Positions 18,165 to 29,271 of a DNA stretch of 64,000 nucleotides are shown here, piece after piece (positions within the stretch are counted from its first letter, which is position 1; each line of letters starts with the position of its first letter). The notes under the pieces were generated by a model that saw only the letters and a list, made by a program, of their open reading frames with translations, searched no databases and had not been told where the DNA came from. The translations under genes were made by a program, and so were the position numbers. Source of the stretch: Mesorhizobium waimense (GTDB taxonomy: Bacteria; Pseudomonadota; Alphaproteobacteria; Rhizobiales; Rhizobiaceae); the NCBI RefSeq assembly GCF_003601975.1, contig NZ_QZWZ01000002.1:310001-374000 (forward strand), in the 5' to 3' direction.

Positions 18165-19364
18165 CTACGACACGGCCATGTCGGCAAGCGCCGGACCCAG
18201 ATCGCCCGCTGGCGTCACTTCGATGCGCTCCAGGCCGAGCCAGCCTTGCATCTGCTTCAATTCCTCGAAGAGCTGAGCGGCGGTTTCGGGTGGTGCGCAG
18301 GCTTCGGCGTAGGCGGCGTGGACGCGCAGCACGCTTGCTGGGCGATCAGCCTTGAGGTCGAGGCGCGCGACGATCCGGTCGCCGAGGAGGAACGGCATCA
18401 CATAATAGCCGTACTGGCGCTTTTCGGCCGGCGTGTAGATCTCGATGCGGTAGCGGAAATCGAACAATCTCTCCGCCCGCGCTCGTTCGAAGACGACCGG
18501 ATCGAATGGCGCCAGCAGAGCGCGCGCCTCGATCCGGCGCGGCAAACGGGCGTCCTTGTGCAGGTAAGCCGGCTTGTCCCAGCCTTCGACGCGCACCGGC
18601 AGCAGCTCGCCCGTTTCGACCAGTTCCTCGAGGCGGCCTTTCATGTCGGCTGGCGACAAGCGAAAGTAGTCGCGCAGGTCGCCCGCGGTGGCGACACCAT
18701 GGGCGCGGGCTGAGATGCGCAGCAATTCGCGGTGCGCATCCTCAGCGGCGGGCACCGCCAGGTCGAGGACTGCCTGCGGCAGGACGCGTTCGGGCAGATC
18801 GTAAAACCGCTCGAAGCCGCGACGTGATGCCGTGGTGATGCGCCCGGCCCAGAACAGCCATTCGAAGGCGTGTTTGGCGTGGCTCCAGCCCCACCAGCCG
18901 CCCGACCCCTTCTGGCCTTCGAGCGCGGATGCCGCGATCGGGCCACGCGAAACGACCTCGCGATAGATCTCCTCGATATAGGCGGCGTGTTCGCGGCCCC
19001 AATTGGCGAGCCCCAGATACATTTCATCGCCGCGCTCGGCCCGCTGCATGCGCCAGCGCATCAGCGGGTATGTCTCGACCGGCAGGAAGGACGCCTCGTG
19101 CGCCCAATATTCGAACACCGTGCGCTTGCGCGTCACGGCGGCATTGTCGAGCAAAGCGAACGGGTAGGAACCAAGGCGTGAATAGAGCGGCATATAGTGG
19201 GCGCGCACCACCGCGCTGACGGAATCGATCTGCAGCAGGCCGGTACGGGAAAAAACGCGGGCAAGGTGGCGGCGATCCGGTGTGCCGCCCGGTCTCGGGT
19301 CGGTAAATCCCTGTGCTGCGAGAGCGATGCGCCGGGCCATGCCGAGCGAGATCTTTTCCTTCAT
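18165..19364 (-). CDS. YcaQ-like winged-helix DNA glycosylase
   Basis: About 399 residues of the HTH_42 superfamily that includes AlkZ and YcaQ, enzymes that unhook DNA interstrand crosslinks and alkylated bases. LLQIDSVSAVVRAHYMPLYSRLG near residue 43 contains the QxD motif (Gln45, Asp47) typical of YcaQ, as opposed to QxQ of AlkZ. EYWAHEASFLP, GWSHAKHAFEWLFWAGRI and LLAPFDPVVFERARAERLF are further family blocks. The ATG at 19364 is preferred because homology begins there; an earlier ATG at 19421 adds 19 residues without a ribosome site. It is not part of the cob operon, being separated by the riboswitch leader. Confidence 0.85.
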   Translation of the reverse strand: MKEKISLGMARRIALAAQGFTDPRPGGTPDRRHLARVFSRTGLLQIDSVSAVVRAHYMPLYSRLGSYPFALLDNAAVTRKRTVFEYWAHEASFLPVETYPLMRWRMQRAERGDEMYLGLANWGREHAAYIEEIYREVVSRGPIAASALEGQKGSGGWWGWSHAKHAFEWLFWAGRITTASRRGFERFYDLPERVLPQAVLDLAVPAAEDAHRELLRISARAHGVATAGDLRDYFRLSPADMKGRLEELVETGELLPVRVEGWDKPAYLHKDARLPRRIEARALLAPFDPVVFERARAERLFDFRYRIEIYTPAEKRQYGYYVMPFLLGDRIVARLDLKADRPASVLRVHAAYAEACAPPETAAQLFEELKQMQGWLGLERIEVTPAGDLGPALADMAVS

Positions 19365-19699
19365 GCGGACGGCGCCTTGATGCTGTTCAAGCGAAGCAAA
19401 AACCCGATGATTCCTAGCCATGCTAGCAGGGTTTTGGCGGGATATATGTCAGGAGAGAAAACTGGAGTAAAAAGTGAAGGAAATCAAACAGGAGCGGATC
19501 GGACCAGTTTTCCGGGATATGCCGTCCAGCACCGCGTTTTGAACAAGGTTTGACTTGCTTCGCCGAAAGCGCTGCGCTAACCCTCGCCGCGTTGCAGCAT
19601 AGGCCACCTAAAACGGTTCAGCGGTTAATCTGTCACGCTTCCGCATTAAGGTTGGTTGCTGTAATCAAAGTGGATTGACCGCCAACGGAAAGCCGCAGC
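19365..19699. other. intergenic region carrying the divergent starts of the YcaQ-like gene and nuoA
   Basis: No gene is seen. A TTTGAC at 19549-19554 could be the -35 of a nuo promoter, but no good -10 lies 17 bases on. No terminator-like hairpin or repeat is evident. Confidence 0.4.
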
Positions 19700-20065
19700 A
19701 TGAACGCACTTTTGAGTTCGTACCTGCCCATAGTCCTCTTCATCGGCGTGGCGCTGGTCGTCGGCTTGGCGCTGATCATTGCGCCGTTCCTGGTGGCCTA
19801 CCGCAACCCCGACCCGGAAAAGCTTTCCGCTTACGAATGCGGCTTCAACTCCTTCGACGATGCCCGCATGAAGTTCGACATCCGTTTCTACCTGGTGTCG
19901 ATCCTGTTCATCATCTTCGATCTGGAAGTGGCCTTCCTGTTTCCGTGGGCGGTGTCCTTCTCGAAGATCGGCATGCTCGGTTTCTGGTCGATGATGGTGT
20001 TTTTGGCGGTGCTGACCATCGGCTTTGCCTATGAATGGAAAAAAGGAGCGCTGGAATGGGATTGA
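19700..20065 (+). CDS. nuoA: NADH-quinone oxidoreductase subunit A
   Basis: 121-residue membrane subunit of complex I with three hydrophobic helices. The loop [50 protein letters not shown] is the hallmark of the family, including the Cys and Glu/Asp residues at the quinone-site entrance. It starts the nuo operon after a 335-bp gap, and its last 10 bases overlap nuoB. The operon order is the standard bacterial one with two added genes between nuoF and nuoG. Confidence 0.96.
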   Translation: MNALLSSYLPIVLFIGVALVVGLALIIAPFLVAYRNPDPEKLSAYECGFNSFDDARMKFDIRFYLVSILFIIFDLEVAFLFPWAVSFSKIGMLGFWSMMVFLAVLTIGFAYEWKKGALEWD

Positions 20066-20637
20066 ACGACAGTTCCGGCACGCTCGTCGCACCGAAGCCC
20101 AAGGGCATCATCGACCCCAATACCGGTCGACCGGTCGGTTCCGACGATCCGTTCTTCCTCGAGATCAACAACGAGCTGGCCGACAAGGGTTTTCTCGTTA
20201 CCTCGACCGAGGCGCTGATCACCTGGGCGCGCAGCGGCTCGCTGATGTTCATGACCTTCGGTCTCGCCTGCTGCGCCGTTGAGATGATCCATACCTCGAT
20301 GCCGCGCTATGACTCGGAGCGGTTCGGCGTCGCGCCGCGCGCGTCGCCGCGCCAGTCCGATATCATGATCGTCGCCGGCACGCTGACCAACAAGATGGCG
20401 CCGGCACTGCGCAAGGTCTACGACCAGATGCCGGAGCCGCGCTACGTCATCTCGATGGGCTCCTGCGCCAATGGCGGCGGCTACTACCACTATTCCTATT
20501 CGGTGGTGCGCGGCTGCGACCGCATCGTGCCGGTCGACATCTATGTGCCCGGCTGCCCGCCGAGCGCCGAAGCCCTGCTTTACGGCATTCTTCTCTTACA
20601 GAAGAAGATCCGCCGCACCGGCACGATCGAACGGTGA
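20056..20637 (+). CDS. nuoB: NADH-quinone oxidoreductase subunit B
   Basis: 193-residue peripheral-arm subunit that carries iron-sulfur cluster N2, next to the quinone site. The ligands are visible in [31 protein letters not shown] and [12 protein letters not shown]. Start: the ATG at 20056 has AAAAGGAG eight bases upstream (20041-20048), better than the out-of-family ATG at 20035 inside nuoA. The N-terminal ~35 residues are a polar extension. Confidence 0.96.
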   Translation: MGLNDSSGTLVAPKPKGIIDPNTGRPVGSDDPFFLEINNELADKGFLVTSTEALITWARSGSLMFMTFGLACCAVEMIHTSMPRYDSERFGVAPRASPRQSDIMIVAGTLTNKMAPALRKVYDQMPEPRYVISMGSCANGGGYYHYSYSVVRGCDRIVPVDIYVPGCPPSAEALLYGILLLQKKIRRTGTIER

Positions 20638-20641
20638 ACCC

Positions 20642-21247
20642 ATGAGCCAGTCGTTGAACGAACTCTCGACCTATCTGGGCGAGAAGCTGATCGGCAGGGT
20701 CAACAACGCGGTGCTGGCCTATGGCGAGCTGACCGTCTCGGTCGAGGCGGGCGACCTGATCGAGGTGGCGACCTTCCTGCGCGACGACCAGCGCTGCCAG
20801 TTCATCTCGATCATCGACGTCTGCGGCGCCGACTATCCATCGCGGGCCAGGCGCTTCGACGTCGTCTATCACCTTTTGTCGCCGAAGCAGAATTTGCGCA
20901 TCCGCATCAAGGTCCAGGCCGACGAGGAAACGATGGTGCCGTCGCTCACCGCCGTTTATCCCGGCGCCGACTGGTTCGAGCGCGAGACCTACGACCTCTA
21001 TGGCGTGCTGTTTTCGGGCCATCCAGACCTGCGCCGCATCCTCACCGACTATGGTTTCGAAGGCCATCCGCTACGCAAGGATTTCCCGCTGACCGGTTTC
21101 GTGGAAGTGCGCTACGACGACGAGGCCAAGCGGGTCATCTACGAGCCGGTCGAGCTCAAGCAGGAATTCCGCAATTTCGATTTTCTCTCGCCGTGGGAAG
21201 GGACGGATTACGTCCTGCCGGGCGACGAAAAAGCCAAGACGAATTGA
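20642..21247 (+). CDS. nuoC: NADH-quinone oxidoreductase subunit C
   Basis: 201-residue 30-kDa-type subunit of the connecting module. [21 protein letters not shown] and the signature [42 protein letters not shown] are diagnostic. It is separate from NuoD, unlike the NuoCD fusion of E. coli. The ATG at 20642 lies four bases after the nuoB stop; the longer open frame runs through nuoB and is a shadow. Confidence 0.96.
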   Translation: MSQSLNELSTYLGEKLIGRVNNAVLAYGELTVSVEAGDLIEVATFLRDDQRCQFISIIDVCGADYPSRARRFDVVYHLLSPKQNLRIRIKVQADEETMVPSLTAVYPGADWFERETYDLYGVLFSGHPDLRRILTDYGFEGHPLRKDFPLTGFVEVRYDDEAKRVIYEPVELKQEFRNFDFLSPWEGTDYVLPGDEKAKTN

Positions 21248-21256
21248 GGCGCCAGA

Positions 21257-22447
21257 ATGCCTGAAACCTCCGTCCGCAATTTTAACATCAACTTTGGACC
21301 TCAACACCCTGCAGCGCATGGTGTTTTGAGGTTGGTGCTTGAGCTCGACGGCGAGGTTGTCGATCGCGTCGATCCGCATATCGGGCTGTTGCATCGCGGT
21401 ACCGAAAAGCTGATCGAGCACAAGACCTATTTGCAGGCGGTGCCTTATCTCGACCGGCTCGATTATTGCGCGCCTATGAACCAGGAGCATGCTTTTGCGC
21501 TCGCGGCCGAGCGGCTGCTCGGCATCGAGGTGCCGAAGCGCGGCCAGCTGATCCGCGTGCTCTATTCCGAAATCGGCCGCATCATGTCGCACATCCTCAA
21601 TGTGACGACGCAGGCGCTGGACGTCGGTGCGCTGACGCCGCCGCTGTGGGGCTTCGTCGAACGCGAAAAGCTGATGGTGTTCTACGAGCGCGCCTCCGGC
21701 TCGCGCATGCATGCGGCCTATTTCCGCCCCGGCGGCGTGCACCAGGACCTGCCGCAGAAGCTGGTCGAGGACATCGGCAAGTGGATCGATCCGTTCCTGA
21801 AGTCGCTCGACGATCTCGATGCGCTGCTCACCGGCAACCGCATCTTCAAGCAGCGCAACGTCGACATCGGCACGGTGTCGCTGGCCGATGCCTGGGCCTG
21901 GGGTTTTTCGGGCGTCATGGTGCGCGGCTCGGGCGCGGCCTGGGACCTGCGCAAATCGCAGCCCTATGAATGTTATCCGGAGATGGATTTCGACATTCCG
22001 ATCGGCAAGAACGGCGACTGTTTCGACCGTTATCTGGTGCGCATGGAAGAGATGCGCCAGTCGGCCAAGATCATGCGCCAGTGCGTCGATCTTCTGCTCG
22101 GCAAGGAGGGCACCGGCCCGGTGTCGAATCTCGACGGCAAGGTGGTGCCGCCGAAGCGCCAGGCGATGAAGCGCTCGATGGAAGCACTGATCCATCACTT
22201 CAAGCTCTACACCGAGGGCTACCGCGTGCCGGCCGGCGAGGTCTATGCGGCCGTCGAGGCGCCGAAGGGCGAATTCGGCGTCTATCTGGTCTCGGACGGC
22301 ACCAACAAGCCCTACCGCTGCAAGCTGCGCGCGCCAGGCTTCGCGCATCTGCAGGCCATGGATTTCCTGTGCCGCGGCCACATGCTGGCCGATGTCACCG
22401 CCGTGCTTGGCTCCCTCGACATCGTGTTTGGTGAGGTCGATCGCTAA
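21257..22447 (+). CDS. nuoD: NADH-quinone oxidoreductase subunit D
   Basis: 396-residue 49-kDa-type subunit that forms the quinone pocket with Nuo[26 protein letters not shown] at the N-terminus contains the quinone-facing His. [31 protein letters not shown] and the C-terminal [10 protein letters not shown] are classic. No nickel-ligating Cys pairs are present, as expected for complex I rather than hydrogenase. It starts nine bases after nuoC and abuts nuoE directly. Confidence 0.97.
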   Translation: MPETSVRNFNINFGPQHPAAHGVLRLVLELDGEVVDRVDPHIGLLHRGTEKLIEHKTYLQAVPYLDRLDYCAPMNQEHAFALAAERLLGIEVPKRGQLIRVLYSEIGRIMSHILNVTTQALDVGALTPPLWGFVEREKLMVFYERASGSRMHAAYFRPGGVHQDLPQKLVEDIGKWIDPFLKSLDDLDALLTGNRIFKQRNVDIGTVSLADAWAWGFSGVMVRGSGAAWDLRKSQPYECYPEMDFDIPIGKNGDCFDRYLVRMEEMRQSAKIMRQCVDLLLGKEGTGPVSNLDGKVVPPKRQAMKRSMEALIHHFKLYTEGYRVPAGEVYAAVEAPKGEFGVYLVSDGTNKPYRCKLRAPGFAHLQAMDFLCRGHMLADVTAVLGSLDIVFGEVDR

Positions 22448-23725
22448 ATGTCAGTCCGCCGTCTCGCAGAAGCCAGCGTCCAGCCAGCGTCCTTCGCCTT
22501 CAACCGGGCGAATGCGGCGGCGGCCAAGCAATGGATCAAGAAATATCCCAAGGGCCGCGAGCAGTCGGCGATCATCCCCTTGCTGATGCTGGCGCAGGAG
22601 CAGGAAGGCTGGGTGACCAAATCGGCGATCGAGACGATCTCCGACATGCTCGGCATGCCCTATATCCGTGGCCTCGAAGTCGCGACCTTCTACACGCAGT
22701 ACCAGCTTAATCCGGTCGGCACGCGCGCGCATATTCAGGTCTGCGGCACCACGCCCTGCATGCTGCGCGGCTCGGAAGCGTTGATGGATGTGTGCCGCTC
22801 CAAGATCCATCACGACCAGTTCCACACCAACGACAAGGGCACGCTGTCGTGGGAGGAGGTTGAATGCCTCGGCGCCTGCGTCAACGCGCCGATGGTGATG
22901 ATCTTCAAGGATACGTTCGAGGACCTGACGCCCGAGCGGCTGGCCGAGATCATCGATCTTTACGGTGCCGGCAAGGGCGCATCGGTGACGCCCGGGCCAC
23001 AGAATGGCCGCACCACGTCCGAGCCAATCACCGGCCTGACGACTCTGACCAGCGAAAAGGCGATCCTCAAGTCGACGCGCGACAAGGAAGCCAAGGCGGC
23101 AACAAAGGCCGCCAGGGCGGCGCCCGACGCGATCGTCGCCGAGCCCGTGCCGGCGCCGGCTGCCCCTGTCGCGCCGTCGAAGGCCAGCAAGCCGAAGACC
23201 GACGCGCCGGAAACCAGCCCGGCGTTGAAATCGCCTTCACCGGTCAAGGTTGCGCCTGCCGTGGAAAAGGCAGCGAGCGTCTCGGCCCCGCCGCATTCGG
23301 CCGCCAACGCCAACAAGGCGGCACCGGAAGTCGAACGGGTTTCGAAGCAGCGCAGCGGTCCGAAGAACAAGGCCGAGCCTGCTTCCGCATTCAAGGCGCC
23401 GGAAGCCAAAGTGTCGGCGGCGAAACCCGCAAAACCGTCGCTCGACGACAAGAACCGCCCGGCCGGCATCGCCAAGCCGGCTCTTGTCGACGATCTCAAG
23501 CTGATTTCCGGTGTCGGGCCGAAGATCGAGGGCACCCTGCACGAGCTGGGCATCTTCACCTTCGCGCAGGTCGCGTCCTGGAAGAAGGCCGAGCGCGAAT
23601 GGGTGGACGGCTATCTGAGCTTCCACGGCCGCATCGAGCGCGACGACTGGGTCAAGCAGGCCAAGGCGCTCGCCAAGGGCGGGGTCGCCGAATACATCCG
23701 CGTCTTCGGCAAGAAGCCGGTCTGA
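22448..23725 (+). CDS. nuoE: NADH-quinone oxidoreductase subunit E with long C-terminal extension
   Basis: 425 residues, well over twice the usual ~170. Residues 1-180 are a normal NuoE with thioredoxin-like [2Fe-2S] ligands in CGTTPC and CLGAC (cluster N1a). Residues about 190-345 are an Ala/Pro/Lys/Ser-rich linker. Residues 348-425 form a compact domain beginning [21 protein letters not shown], a helix-hairpin-helix-like motif. This end domain is closely matched in the protein encoded at 25116-25829. Extended NuoE proteins of this kind are known in rhizobia; what the tail binds is not known to me. Confidence 0.93.
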   Translation: MSVRRLAEASVQPASFAFNRANAAAAKQWIKKYPKGREQSAIIPLLMLAQEQEGWVTKSAIETISDMLGMPYIRGLEVATFYTQYQLNPVGTRAHIQVCGTTPCMLRGSEALMDVCRSKIHHDQFHTNDKGTLSWEEVECLGACVNAPMVMIFKDTFEDLTPERLAEIIDLYGAGKGASVTPGPQNGRTTSEPITGLTTLTSEKAILKSTRDKEAKAATKAARAAPDAIVAEPVPAPAAPVAPSKASKPKTDAPETSPALKSPSPVKVAPAVEKAASVSAPPHSAANANKAAPEVERVSKQRSGPKNKAEPASAFKAPEAKVSAAKPAKPSLDDKNRPAGIAKPALVDDLKLISGVGPKIEGTLHELGIFTFAQVASWKKAEREWVDGYLSFHGRIERDDWVKQAKALAKGGVAEYIRVFGKKPV

Positions 23726-23735
23726 GGGACGAACA

Positions 23736-25040
23736 ATGCTTCAGGACAAAGACCGCATCTTCAACAACATCTACGGCCGCTTCGACAAGTCGCTGGCCGG
23801 GGCGATTTCGCGCGGCGCCTGGGACAACACGCCCGGCATCATCGCCAAGGGGCGCGAGTGGATCGTCAACGAGATGAAGGCGTCGGGCCTGCGAGGCCGC
23901 GGCGGCGCCGGCTTCCCGACCGGGCTGAAATGGTCGTTCATGCCCAAGCAGAGCGACGGCCGGCCGAGCTACCTTGTCGTCAATGCCGATGAATCCGAGC
24001 CCGGCACCTGCAAGGACCGCGACATCCTGCGCCACGACCCGCACACGCTGGTCGAGGGCTGCCTGATCGCAGGCTTCGCCATGGGTGCAATTGCCGCCTA
24101 CATCTATGTGCGCGGCGAGTTCATCCGGGAGCGCGAGGCGCTGCAGCGCGCCATCGACGAGGCCTATGAGGCCAAGCTGATCGGCAAGAACAACATTTCC
24201 GGCTATGATTTCGACATCTACATGCATCACGGCGCCGGCGCCTATATATGCGGCGAGGAGACGGCGCTGCTCGAAAGCCTTGAAGGCAAGAAGGGCCAGC
24301 CCCGGCTGAAGCCGCCATTCCCGGCCAATGTCGGCCTTTATGGCTGCCCGACGACTGTCAACAATGTCGAGTCCATCGCGGTGGCACCGACCATTTTGCG
24401 CCGGGGCGCGGCCTGGTTCTCGTCCTTCGGGCGGCCGAACAATGTCGGAACCAAGCTGTTCTGCATCTCCGGCCACGTCAACAATCCGTGCACCGTCGAA
24501 GAGGCGATGTCGATCCCGTTCCGTGAGCTGATCGAGACGCATTGCGGCGGCATCCGCGGCGGCTGGGACAATCTCCTGGCGGTCATTCCGGGCGGCGCTT
24601 CGGTGCCGCTGGTGCCGGCCGAGCAGATCATCGACACGCCGATGGATTTCGACGCGCTGCGCGACCTGAAGTCGGGCCTCGGCACAGCGGCTGTCATCGT
24701 CATGGACAAATCGACCGATATCGTGAAGGCGATCGCCAGGCTCTCGTATTTCTACAAGCATGAGAGCTGCGGCCAGTGCACGCCGTGCCGCGAAGGCACC
24801 GGCTGGATGTGGCGGGTGATGGAACGGCTGGTGCGCGGTGAGGCGCAGAAGCGCGAGATCGACATGCTGCTCGACGTCACCAAGCAGGTTGAAGGCCACA
24901 CGATCTGCGCGCTGGGCGACGCGGCAGCATGGCCGATCCAGGGCCTGATGCGGCATTTCCGCGGCGAGGTGGAGCGGCGCATCGACGAGTTTTCGCGCAA
25001 CGCGCACCGGGCGGAGCCGGTGATGGTGGCTGCGGAATAG
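23736..25040 (+). CDS. nuoF: NADH-quinone oxidoreductase subunit F
   Basis: 434-residue 51-kDa-type subunit holding FMN, the NADH site and cluster N3. [16 protein letters not shown] (NADH/FMN binding) is near residue 55. [18 protein letters not shown] and [21 protein letters not shown] follow. The [4Fe-4S] motif [15 protein letters not shown] is near residue 345, with the last Cys in [13 protein letters not shown]. Length and order are standard. Confidence 0.97.
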   Translation: MLQDKDRIFNNIYGRFDKSLAGAISRGAWDNTPGIIAKGREWIVNEMKASGLRGRGGAGFPTGLKWSFMPKQSDGRPSYLVVNADESEPGTCKDRDILRHDPHTLVEGCLIAGFAMGAIAAYIYVRGEFIREREALQRAIDEAYEAKLIGKNNISGYDFDIYMHHGAGAYICGEETALLESLEGKKGQPRLKPPFPANVGLYGCPTTVNNVESIAVAPTILRRGAAWFSSFGRPNNVGTKLFCISGHVNNPCTVEEAMSIPFRELIETHCGGIRGGWDNLLAVIPGGASVPLVPAEQIIDTPMDFDALRDLKSGLGTAAVIVMDKSTDIVKAIARLSYFYKHESCGQCTPCREGTGWMWRVMERLVRGEAQKREIDMLLDVTKQVEGHTICALGDAAAWPIQGLMRHFRGEVERRIDEFSRNAHRAEPVMVAAE

Positions 25041-25115
25041 AAATCGAAATACGGGCGAAGGCCCGAGACGAGGATACCGGGCGGGGCATACGAAGAAACG
25101 ACCAGGAGACGACCG

Positions 25116-25829
25116 ATGGCGCCGTATTCGATACCCTACCCAATGATGCCCGACATGGACCAGTTCGAGAAGATGAACCAGGACTTGACCAGGATGATGC
25201 CGAAGGAGATGGCAAGCGCCGTCAATCTGTTCGCTCATCCTGTCGCGAGTGCTGCGGCGATGTCGGCGCTCAGCGTCGGCCTTGCCAACCACGCTTTTGG
25301 CGTCTGGCTCGGCGCGCTCACCGGCGCGGCCGAGGCTTCGCAGCGGCTGTTCCAGCCGATCGTCGATGATTTCGAGGCAAGGAGCGAAGTGTTTTCGGAC
25401 GCCGCAGAAAGCTCTTCCAAGGCGCGCAAGGCGACCAAGACGCTGATAGCCGAGGCGCAGATCTTCGCCAGGGATGTGACCGACATTGCCGCCAACACCG
25501 TTGAGAAGGCACAGGACACCGCCGGCGCCGACACGGTGGCAGGCAATGCGGCAACCGGGCTGATGCCCGAGGATTTCAGGCAGCCCAAGCCTTTGGAGCG
25601 GCCGGCCAAGCCGTCCGATCTCAAAGCGATATCGGGCATCGGGCCGAAGCTGGAGAAGGTGCTGAACGGCCTGGGCATCTGGACCCATGCACAGATCGCG
25701 GCCTGGACGCCGGAAGAGATCGCCTGGGTCGAGGACTATCTGTCGTTGGCCGGCCGCATCGGTCGTGACGACTGGACCCGCCAGGCGGCTGCGCTTGTGC
25801 TCGCCGCCAGGGCCAAGAGGCAGGGGTAG
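25116..25829 (+). CDS. nuo-operon protein with phasin-like N-terminus and helix-hairpin-helix C-terminus
   Basis: 237 residues and not one of the 14 complex I core subunits. Residues 1-150 are helical and Ala-rich with no signal peptide (FEKMNQDLTRMMPKEM, SSSKARKATKTLIAEA), in the style of phasins or other coiled proteins. Residues 167-237, from SDLKAISGIGPKLEKVLNGLG, closely match the C-terminal domain of NuoE, including GRI-RDDW. A good ribosome site (CAGGAG) precedes the ATG. Position between nuoF and nuoG suggests an accessory or assembly protein for the NADH module; this is inference. Similar genes at this place exist in other rhizobia. Confidence 0.85.
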   Translation: MAPYSIPYPMMPDMDQFEKMNQDLTRMMPKEMASAVNLFAHPVASAAAMSALSVGLANHAFGVWLGALTGAAEASQRLFQPIVDDFEARSEVFSDAAESSSKARKATKTLIAEAQIFARDVTDIAANTVEKAQDTAGADTVAGNAATGLMPEDFRQPKPLERPAKPSDLKAISGIGPKLEKVLNGLGIWTHAQIAAWTPEEIAWVEDYLSLAGRIGRDDWTRQAAALVLAARAKRQG

Positions 25830-25832
25830 GGC

Positions 25833-26144
25833 ATGGAGGTCCACGACAAGCGTGACGTTCTCGACGTTCGCAATGCCATCGTCGCCAATTCGAGCTTCGA
25901 TGACGTGAACATGTCGAACACTCAGTTCCACAACGTCAACCTGTCGGCGGCCAGGATCCAGCGCACCAACCTGACCAATTCCAAGGTGGAAGACGCAAAT
26001 CTCTCGAATACGTTTTTCACCAATGTGAACATGAGCAACGTGAAGATAGAAAACGCAGAAGTCGCCGGCATGATGATCAACGGCATCAGCCTTGGCGACC
26101 TCATCCAGGCATATGAGACGGCGAAGACCGCCGGGGGCAATTGA
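25833..26144 (+). CDS. pentapeptide-repeat protein in the nuo operon
   Basis: 103 residues. Residues about 18-80 show the five-residue rhythm A(N/D)(L/M/F)xx, for example [20 protein letters not shown], then TNLTN, ANLSN, VNMSN. This predicts a small right-handed quadrilateral beta-helix. No signal peptide or membrane segment is seen. The stop TGA shares its last base with the nuoG ATG and the gene starts three bases after the preceding one, so it is certainly co-transcribed with complex I genes. Function unknown; a scaffold or assembly role is conceivable. Confidence 0.82.
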   Translation: MEVHDKRDVLDVRNAIVANSSFDDVNMSNTQFHNVNLSAARIQRTNLTNSKVEDANLSNTFFTNVNMSNVKIENAEVAGMMINGISLGDLIQAYETAKTAGGN

Positions 26145-28225
26145 TGGCAAAGCTCAAGGTCGACGGCAAAGAGATCACTGTACCCGACCATTACACGCTG
26201 CTGCAGGCGGCCGAGGACGCGGGCGCGGAAGTGCCGCGCTTCTGCTTTCATGAGCGGCTGTCGATCGCCGGCAATTGCCGCATGTGCCTGATCGAGGTGA
26301 AGGGCGGTCCGCCCAAGCCGCAAGCGTCCTGCGCCATGGGCGTACGCGACCTGCGCCCCGGCCCCAACGGCGAGGCGCCGGAAATCTTCACCAACACGCC
26401 GATGGTCAAGAAGGCCCGCGAAGGCGTGATGGAGTTCCTGCTGATCAACCATCCGCTCGACTGCCCGATCTGCGACCAGGGCGGCGAGTGCGACCTGCAG
26501 GACCAGGCGATGGCCTTCGGCGTCGATTCCTCGCGCTATCACGAGAACAAGCGCGCCGTCGAAGACAAGTATATCGGGCCGCTGGTCAAGACAGTGATGA
26601 ACCGCTGCATCCACTGCACGCGCTGCGTCCGCTTCACCACCGAGGTCGCCGGCATTTCCGAGCTCGGCCTGATCGGCCGTGGCGAGGATGCCGAGATCAC
26701 CACCTATCTCGAAAGCGCCATGACCTCGGAGCTGCAGGGCAATGTCATCGACCTGTGTCCGGTCGGCGCGCTGACCTCGAAGCCGTTCGCCTTCCAGGCG
26801 CGGCCGTGGGAGCTGACCAAGACCGAATCCATCGACGTGATGGACGCCGTCGGTTCGGCGATCCGCGTCGATAGCCGCGGCCGCGAAGTGATGCGCATCC
26901 TGCCGCGCGTCAACGAGGCGGTGAACGAGGAATGGATATCGGACAAGACCCGCTTCATCTGGGACGGCCTGCGCACGCAGCGCCTCGACCGCCCCTATGT
27001 GCGCAAGAACGGCAAGCTGGCGCCGGCAAGCTGGGCGGAAGCCTTCGCCGCGATCAAGGAACAGGTCTCTACGACGGCGCCAGAAAAGATCGGCGCCATT
27101 GCCGGCGATCTTGCGGCGGTCGAGGAGATCTACGCACTGAAGCTTTTGATGGCCGCGCTCGGCTCGAAGAATACCGATTGCCGCCAGGATGGTGCAGCCC
27201 TCGATCCGTCACTTGGCCGTGCCAGCTACATCTTCAACCCGACCATCGAAGGCATCGAGCAGGCCGACGCGGTGCTGATCATCGGCGCCAATCCGCGCTT
27301 CGAGGCCTCGGTGCTCAACGCCCGCATCCGCAAGCGCTGGCGCATCGGCAATCTGCCGGTAGGCGTCATCGGCGAGGTCGGCGACACGCGCTATGAGTAT
27401 GAGCAGCTGGGCGCTGGTCCGGATTCCCTGAAGGACCTGGCCGACGGCAACAGCAAGTTCTTCGAGGTGCTGAAGAAGGCGACGCATCCGCTGATCATTG
27501 TCGGCCAGGGCGCTCTGGCGCGCGCCGATGGTGCGGCCGTTCTCGGACAGGCGGCGAAGCTGGCCGCCGCCGTCAATGCCGCCCGGGCCGACTGGAACGG
27601 CTTTGCCGTGCTTCACAATGCGGCGGGCCGTGTCGGCGGCCTCGATCTCGGCTTCGTGCCGAGCGAGGGCGGCAAGAACGTCGCCGGCATGCTTGGCGGG
27701 ACGGATCTCCTGTTCCTGCTCGGCGCCGACGAGATCGACATGGGCAAGACCGGCGGCGCCTTCGTCGTCTATATCGGCACCCATGGCGATCACGGCGCGC
27801 ACCGCGCCAATGTCATCTTGCCGGCTGCCGCCTATACCGAAAAGTCGGGCACCTACGTCAACACCGAAGGCCGGGTCCAGCAGACCAACCGCGCCGGCTT
27901 CGCACCGGGCGATGCGCGCGAGGACTGGGCGATCCTGCGGGCGCTGTCCGATGTTCTGGGCAAGAAGCTGCCCTTCGATTCCTTGCCGCAGCTGCGCGCC
28001 AAGCTCTATAGCGAATATCCGCATCTTGCCCGCATCGACCAGGTTGCGGCGGGCAGCGCCGACGACATCGCCAAGGTGGCGAAGCTCGGCGGGCGGCTGA
28101 ACAAGGGCACCTTCACCTCGCCGGTGAAGGATTTCTACCTGACCAACCCGATCGCGCGGGCCTCTGCCGTGATGGCGGAATGCTCGGCGCTGGCCAAGAG
28201 CGGCTTCAAGCAGGCGGCGGAATAA
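26144..28225 (+). CDS. nuoG: NADH-quinone oxidoreductase subunit G
   Basis: 693-residue 75-kDa-type subunit. The N-terminal [2Fe-2S] domain ([15 protein letters not shown]) is followed by the His/Cys cluster motif [17 protein letters not shown] and the [4Fe-4S] motif [12 protein letters not shown] molybdopterin-oxidoreductase-like domain without cofactor makes up the rest. The ATG at 26144 is used; a TTG directly before it (26141) would add one residue. The pentapeptide gene immediately upstream overlaps by one base. Confidence 0.96.
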   Translation: MAKLKVDGKEITVPDHYTLLQAAEDAGAEVPRFCFHERLSIAGNCRMCLIEVKGGPPKPQASCAMGVRDLRPGPNGEAPEIFTNTPMVKKAREGVMEFLLINHPLDCPICDQGGECDLQDQAMAFGVDSSRYHENKRAVEDKYIGPLVKTVMNRCIHCTRCVRFTTEVAGISELGLIGRGEDAEITTYLESAMTSELQGNVIDLCPVGALTSKPFAFQARPWELTKTESIDVMDAVGSAIRVDSRGREVMRILPRVNEAVNEEWISDKTRFIWDGLRTQRLDRPYVRKNGKLAPASWAEAFAAIKEQVSTTAPEKIGAIAGDLAAVEEIYALKLLMAALGSKNTDCRQDGAALDPSLGRASYIFNPTIEGIEQADAVLIIGANPRFEASVLNARIRKRWRIGNLPVGVIGEVGDTRYEYEQLGAGPDSLKDLADGNSKFFEVLKKATHPLIIVGQGALARADGAAVLGQAAKLAAAVNAARADWNGFAVLHNAAGRVGGLDLGFVPSEGGKNVAGMLGGTDLLFLLGADEIDMGKTGGAFVVYIGTHGDHGAHRANVILPAAAYTEKSGTYVNTEGRVQQTNRAGFAPGDAREDWAILRALSDVLGKKLPFDSLPQLRAKLYSEYPHLARIDQVAAGSADDIAKVAKLGGRLNKGTFTSPVKDFYLTNPIARASAVMAECSALAKSGFKQAAE

Positions 28226-28227
28226 GC

Positions 28228-29271
28228 ATGGACACTTTCTTCTCCATCTACGTGCTGCCGGCGCTGATCATCCTTTTGAAATCGGTCGTGCTGATCGTCG
28301 TGCTGCTGATCGCGGTCGCCTATCTGCTTTATGCCGACCGCAAGATCTGGGCGGCGGTGCAGTTGCGCCGCGGCCCGAACGTCGTCGGACCATGGGGCAC
28401 GCTGCAGGCCTTCGCCGACCTGCTGAAATTCGTCTTCAAGGAACCAGTGATCCCGTCCGGCGCAAACAAGGGCGTGTTCCTTTTGGCGCCGCTGGTATCG
28501 GCGGTGTTGGCGATCTCGGCCTGGGCCGTCATTCCGGTCAATGAGGGCTGGGCGATCGCCAACGTCAATGTCGGTATCCTCTATGTCTTCGCCATCTCCT
28601 CGCTCGAGGTCTATGGCGTGATCATGGGCGGCTGGGCCTCCAATTCGAAATATCCGTTCCTCGGCGCGCTGCGCTCGGCGGCGCAGATGGTGTCCTACGA
28701 AGTCTCGATCGGCTTCGTCATCGTCACCGTGCTGCTCTGCGTCGGCTCGCTCAATTTGTCGGACATCGTGCTGTCGCAACACGATGGGCTGGGCACGCGG
28801 CTTGGCCTGCCCAACACCTTCCTCGACTGGCACTGGCTGTCGCTGTTCCCGATGTTCGTGGTCTTCTTCATCTCGGCGCTGGCCGAGACGAACCGCCCGC
28901 CTTTCGACCTCGTCGAGGCCGAATCGGAACTGGTCGCCGGCCACATGGTCGAATATTCCTCGACGCCGTTCCTGCTGTTCTTCCTCGGTGAATATGTCGC
29001 CGTCGTTCTGATGTGCGCTTTGGCCACCATCCTGTTCCTCGGCGGCTGGCTGCCGCCCTTCGACTTCGCGCCGTTCACCTGGGTGCCGGGGCTGATCTGG
29101 TTCGTGCTCAAGGTCTGCCTGATGTTCTTCATGTTCTCGATGGTGAAGGCATTCGTGCCGCGCTACCGCTACGACCAGTTGATGCGGCTGGGCTGGAAGG
29201 TGTTCCTGCCGATCTCGCTGTTTATGGTGGTCGCCACCGCCGCCTTCCTCAAGATCACGGGGTTTGCGTGA
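28228..29271 (+). CDS. nuoH: NADH-quinone oxidoreductase subunit H
   Basis: 347-residue membrane subunit with about eight helices that connects the quinone site to the proton channels. [38 protein letters not shown] and the loop [28 protein letters not shown] are diagnostic, the latter with its conserved acidic residues. The ATG at 28228 lies two bases after the nuoG stop; the longer frame begins inside nuoG. The stop overlaps the nuoI start by one base. Confidence 0.96.
   Translation: MDTFFSIYVLPALIILLKSVVLIVVLLIAVAYLLYADRKIWAAVQLRRGPNVVGPWGTLQAFADLLKFVFKEPVIPSGANKGVFLLAPLVSAVLAISAWAVIPVNEGWAIANVNVGILYVFAISSLEVYGVIMGGWASNSKYPFLGALRSAAQMVSYEVSIGFVIVTVLLCVGSLNLSDIVLSQHDGLGTRLGLPNTFLDWHWLSLFPMFVVFFISALAETNRPPFDLVEAESELVAGHMVEYSSTPFLLFFLGEYVAVVLMCALATILFLGGWLPPFDFAPFTWVPGLIWFVLKVCLMFFMFSMVKAFVPRYRYDQLMRLGWKVFLPISLFMVVATAAFLKITGFA

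Noticed and set aside
23652..26150. 832-codon open frame on the minus strand
   Set aside because: It lies opposite nuoF and the two extra nuo-operon genes, with antisense-type composition and no motifs.
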